Assembly: GCA_029255685.2 (NCBI GenBank)
Contig: CM055317.2
Location: 71,475,460 to 71,539,459 of the forward strand
Length of the DNA stretch: 64,000 nt
DNA from: Silene conica
Taxonomy: Eukaryota; Streptophyta; Magnoliopsida; Caryophyllales; Caryophyllaceae
Reading direction: 5' to 3'
Shown here: piece by piece, positions 60,215 through 64,000 of the stretch
How the letters are laid out: the number at the start of each line of letters is the position of its first letter
Numbering within the stretch: position 1 is the first letter of the stretch
The notes under the pieces: model-generated
Seen by the model: the letters and a program-made list of their open reading frames with translations, nothing else
Database searches by the model: none
Told to the model about the DNA's origin: nothing
Program-made: the position numbers and the translations under genes

Positions 60215-61452
60215 TGTTAGGTTTAGTTATCTCATAAAATTATTTTAGTCATACTAACAAAATATTAATTAACATTTTAATTAAACAAACTTTAGATCTT
60301 ATGCATGCTAAATTTATGCGGAAATAGGAGAAATTCGAACCCTTACACACGGTCCAAATAATAGCAAGGATGATCCTCCAAGTATTCAACAAGAACACCT
60401 CCTTTGTGATGCACCAAGACAACCCTTTGAATGAACCGAAAACTTGAGTATGCTAGTACCAAAAATCGGTTTTCCTTAACAATATAAGTTCTAATTTGAA
60501 CTTAGTATACTAATGTAATATCTTTTATATAATTAGTATTGTTATTATCTTATAATAATTTTTAGAGGTTTTTGTTTATTTTTCTCACACTTAGAAAAAT
60601 TTTTGCATCAAGATTAGAATGTTATGTGTACAATGCACAACATATAAATGGGTGTTTTAGGGTAGTTGTGGCCGGGTATGGGGAAGAACAAGAGAGGGAA
60701 CATCTTCACTTCTCAATGCACTAGGGTGGCTCTAGGTGTGGGTTCTCAAGGCTTTTGTTTAAACATAATGATTATGGTGCATTTAACACACTAATCATCC
60801 ACACAACCACCTCCACTAGCCGTTCATTTTAACTAAAATGGTCATCCATTTTACATTTTGTCAATTGTATAATTGTGCATTATGTGACATGTTATATGTC
60901 ACATATCAATAAAACACAATTATCTTAATCTAAAACATATAAATATTTATCGTATAAATATTGTATATAATTAAATAAATCATATTTATCAATTGACAAG
61001 TAATACATAATTACTAGTATAAAATGGTTATTAATAATAATCGTCAATACGATTTACAACTTTTGTATTAATACACAACCCGATTCATTCTAATTACGAT
61101 ATCGTAAAATATCGTTCAATGTTTAATAATTGATACGTTTCAATTTTAAACGTAAATCTTACAATAAGATTTAACCTCTGATTTCTCGGTATACGAGTTT
61201 AAGGAATATGATCAAATCGTATCAATATACATTTGATCACTTTATCAATTAAGGAAATTGTCCTATAGGTGTGACCTAAAGGGATCAACTGACCACCACC
61301 GTCATACGACAGTAATGTCAAACTCTAGCTAGCCAATCATTACCGATTAATGTTGGTCAGTTGACTAATATAAATCGTATCATCCCTTGCGCATTCTCGT
61401 CATGAGATTTAATTACGTGATCGCACTATTGTTGATGACACATTTCCCAACA
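60215..61452 (-). repeat. Copia-D 5' LTR
   Basis: tgttagg to cccaaca, 1,238 bp, about 1% different from the other copy. The stem-loop block is at 61277-61367. Confidence 0.92.
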
Positions 61453-61964
61453 GTAACATGTCTAATATGTATATTGAAAGGTTATAAGGTTGTTTTATAT
61501 AACCTAATTGATGGTATTTGATATAAGTTTCTTACTGGGAGCCCCAAATCGTAGTATTTGCCTTGTAACTTTTGATTCTCTAGTCGCAATTTGATAATTC
61601 CTTTTCCGTATGCTTCGTATGTGTGTTTAAGGTCCCCGGAGTTCGGGCGGCACTATATTGGGTTCGGAAATGGAGTGAGAATAGAAACCCCCCGGTCGGG
61701 CAACCGAAAGGGTAATCGGCTCTCCCTCGACTTAGTTCCTGGGGTCAATTAAGTGTCGATTAAATGTCTATCAAGAGTAGATCGTTGATCGTTTAAGGTT
61801 GTTGTAGTCCAAGGTTTTGGGCGACATTTACGTTGGGTTCGGGAATGGATTTGAGGAGAAAGACCCCCTGGCCGGGCAACCGGAAGGGAGACCGGCTCTC
61901 GCCTCAAATTAGCTTCCGAAGTCAACAAAGTGTTGATTGGATGTTTTCAAGTAATTGAATTGTG

Positions 61965-62519
61965 GTTTGGTGAAGCCTCCTTTGGAGATTTGGTTGTTGA
62001 ACCACTTAGTGGTTGGTTCATTGTGTTAGCTTCGTATGAACCTGTTGTTCATCGCTTAGAACATTACCAGCTAGAGCCAATCTCACTAATCATTCTTGAC
62101 ATGGTCGTAAGATGCTGCCTCATAGTATGATCACGACGCTTCTTATAACCATCAAACCTTAAATTAAGTTGGCGCAAGCGGGTAGTTGATGTTCCACCAT
62201 ATTGCAGTTTAATTGCTAACTAGAGGGCTACAGCTGTAGTATGCCTCTCGAACCTGAGCATAAGATCAGTTCTCATGCTACTCAGCATCAATATGCGAGC
62301 CACACAATCCTTCCTCTTAAAGGCATTATAGGCTTCCTTATCACGCCTATGTTGGGCGGTATTGCCTTGTGCAGGTTCTTGCATAGGTTGTATAATAGTC
62401 TCGAGCACCTCTTGCTCTTCAAGGAGTAAATGAACTTTACGATGCCATATATCATAGTTTTGTTTAGTTAATTTATCTTCTTGGTTCAAATCGGCCACAA
62501 TACTCTTTTTGCCAGCCAT
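61965..62519 (-). pseudogene. Copia-A gag, N-terminal part
   Basis: From ATG 62519 the protein reads MAGKKSIVADLNQ, QNYDIWHRKVHLLLEEQE and GNTAQHRRDKEAYNAFKRKD, then a stop where Trp is expected (62220), then LQYGGTSTTRLRQLNLRF and DGYKKRRDHTMRQHL. This is the common plant UBN2-type copia gag. Similarity fades after DEQQV near 62060, and the junction with the Gypsy-like LTR lies somewhere between there and 61960. Confidence 0.82.
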
Positions 62520-62917
62520 TGACAAATTGCTAGAGACATTCAAAAAATAATTAGTACAATCATAATCTTTTGCGACAATCTATTTATTAGTCCAAAAATT
62601 AACTTGACAAGAGTAATAAAATCGAAAGACGTATAAATACGCAATCATCATTTATTAAGACCGTCTTGTGAATTTTTAAACTAATAAAATCATGCGCAAT
62701 TTCAATTAAGGTGAGATAATTTCTTATCTACTAACCTTCAATTGATATACCCAACACTATAAATCTCAATAAGTGTCACATTTGATGACTATCGCTATAA
62801 TATGCATGCTTAAAACAATTAACAGAATTCATTAGTGAATGTCGAACATTCCCATATCAGTTTAATTAATTTAATTAATTAGGACTCAGATGCTAGTTTA
62901 TACTAGCTCTGATACCA
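62520..62917 (-). other. Copia-A leader and primer-binding site
   Basis: A short noncoding leader of about 390 bases, unlike the 2-kb leaders of the other three copia elements. The primer site is at 62906-62917 (tggtatcagagc on minus). Confidence 0.8.
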
Positions 62918-62922
62918 ATGTA

Positions 62923-63493
62923 TGTAGGAAAACAATAATTACGTTGAGACGATCTTAGCAAGGTGTATAGTCACTTACATTGCTAAATCGGGAGAGTAAA
63001 AAATCTACCTCGAAGTTGCGGAATCCTCCAAGTAATTGCTCCAGGACAACTTTAATACGAAACTAGTATCACGAATCCGTTGGACGAGTTATTGATCACT
63101 AGGATCAATATCTATTATTCACAACTCAAGAACCTCTTTTCTCTTGTGTAGAGATTTGTTTTTGTAGTAATTGTTTCTCTCTTGATTTTTGGATGCTCTC
63201 AAATGCTCTCCAAAGCCTCTTATTTATAGGCTAAGGAGTACACGATTTTCTCCATAAAACCGTGTACAAAACCGTGTACTCCAACGGTTTTGTCGGACAA
63301 AACCATGGGAGAAGGACATGGTTTTCTATAAAACCATGGTCTCAAGTGGTTTTGGCAAAAACCATGTCCTCAAATGGTTTTTACCCAAAACCGTCTTATA
63401 GTCCATAACAAATGGGCCTATTTCGATCCATACAAAAACTGCGGATTAAAATATTCCCGACTCATGGGTGGATAATCCGACTATTCTTTAACA
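62923..63493 (-). repeat. Copia-A 5' LTR
   Basis: tgtagg to ttaaca, 571 bp. A 12-bp duplication (aaaccgtgtaca) enlarges the first hairpin relative to the partner LTR. Followed by the target duplication catat. Confidence 0.9.
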
Positions 63494-63555
63494 CATATGA
63501 AGGACCCAGACCATGGACGATAACCTAAATCACAAATTCTCATTAACTACGGCAT

Positions 63556-63700
63556 TCTCTGTCACAAGCTGAAGACGGATAATATCCCTCTCAGAAAATG
63601 CAAGTAGCATTATTCGTGGGATGCTCAATTTACCCCCACTTGTTCTCCGACTTGTTTTGTTGTGAGAAGACGTTATCTGTCTACATCTTGTTATTGATAA
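63556..63700. mobile_element. Diverged MITE-like repeat
   Basis: Resembles 23762-23938 in its gacggata, tctcagaaaatgc and agacgttatctgtct parts. The ends are not clear. Confidence 0.4.
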
Positions 63701-64000
63701 TGTTCATCACAACTAAAATGCGTTGTTCCTGAAATAACATTGAACGACGAATGTAGGCTAAAAACCGATACCTAACAATTCGGTGGGGGTGAGGGAAGGA
63801 GATATAGCCATAGGATGTGATTCCGACATACAGTATGAATCCTAGGAAAGATTTTATATCAAATTGGCAATAAAAAAATATTGAAAAAAGCGTTTAATTA
63901 TTACGAAATGCAAGAATTTTGATCTATTTTACTAATAAGTATCATATTATTATCGTTTTAAGAAAGACTAGTTGTACGCTTGTACTTCTAGTCAAGTGAG
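63701..64000. other. Right edge, intergenic
   Basis: AT-rich sequence to the window end with nothing recognisable. Confidence 0.4.

Larger units (their letters stand above)
53243..61452 (-). mobile_element. Copia-D, gag-only non-autonomous element
   Basis: LTRs 53243-54484 and 60215-61452 differ by about a dozen changes and are flanked by the exact duplication gtaac (53238-53242 and 61453-61457). The primer site (60201-60212), polypurine tract and long leader are present. It encodes only gag; no protease, integrase, RT or RNase H motif was found in any frame. It is inserted in the Gypsy-like LTR. Confidence 0.92.
48451..61960 (+). repeat. Gypsy-like LTR, split by CACTA and Copia-D
   Basis: It starts tgtaacatcccg, as LTRs of Tekay/Del-type Gypsy elements do. 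LTR sequence is 48451-49698, 53009-53242 and 61458 to about 61960, roughly 2 kb once insertions are removed. The right limit and target duplication are not determined, and no internal Gypsy sequence is present, so it may be a solo or truncated LTR. A diverged tandem duplication (gggttcgg, gggcaaccg, accggctctc) spans about 61640-61945. Confidence 0.5.
30084..63493 (-). mobile_element. Copia-A, outermost element of the nest
   Basis: Related LTRs (30084-30642 and 62923-63493) are in the same orientation and flanked by the exact 5-bp duplication catat (30079-30083 and 63494-63498). The primer site is at 62906-62917. Remaining own sequence: 3' noncoding DNA (30643-31697), RNase H in two pieces (31698-31918 and 46670-47013), gag (about 61965-62519) and leader. 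Everything between is later insertion, and integrase and most of RT are lost. The LTRs differ by roughly a dozen substitutions plus indels, so this is the oldest or among the oldest layers. Confidence 0.88.

Noticed and set aside
61930..62130. 66-codon plus-strand frame
   Set aside because: Antisense to the Copia-A gag remnant and crosses the junction with the Gypsy-like LTR.

Overview
This is a plant nuclear window, almost certainly from a eudicot. It is AT-rich and holds two intron-containing host genes, long-leader Ty1/copia retrotransposons with initiator-Met-tRNA primer sites, L1-type LINE pieces, hAT, CACTA and mariner/Stowaway DNA elements, and a candidate Helitron. The recurrent word tacggagta suggests Caryophyllales, but that is weak evidence. 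No prokaryotic or organellar gene was seen.

Layout. 1-8344: most of a very young minus-strand copia element (Copia-1) with one open 1,195-codon gag-pol frame and identical visible LTR parts. It sits inside an L1-type ORF1 (DUF4283) whose 5' part continues to about 9470. 9.5-13.6 kb: small DNA elements (two hAT, one MITE) and a candidate Helitron. 13920-18855: a six-exon host gene for a UVR + ApaG (DUF525) protein, probably plastid-targeted. 18.9-25 kb: intergenic DNA with MITEs, including a three-level nest. 26050-28640: an eight-exon host gene for a multi-pass membrane protein resembling the Rolling-stone-like plant family. 28.6-30 kb: simple repeats.

30084-63493 is one deep nest. Copia-A (TSD catat) was hit by Copia-B (31919-46664, TSD gttat). 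Copia-B was later hit by a 5-kb mariner-like element carrying an intact DD39D transposase, by an L1 3' fragment and by a MITE. The mariner element was itself hit by a copia solo LTR. Further right Copia-A contains an unclassified repeat and a Gypsy-like LTR, and that LTR was split by a CACTA element (49699-53005, TSD aat) and by Copia-D (53243-61452, TSD gtaac), a gag-only non-autonomous element. LTR divergence agrees with the nesting: none seen in Copia-1, about 1% in Copia-D, more in A and B.

The most unusual signal is not a gene. The LTRs of Copia-1, Copia-B, Copia-D and the solo LTR differ in most of their sequence but keep one block of about 90 bp that folds into a two-tier stem-loop with compensatory base changes in both stems. 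A second conserved noncoding block lies between pol and the 3' LTR. Together they suggest a structured 3' RNA element shared across this copia group. Copia-1 (pol intact, gag shortened) and Copia-D (gag only, no pol) also look like complementary partial elements.
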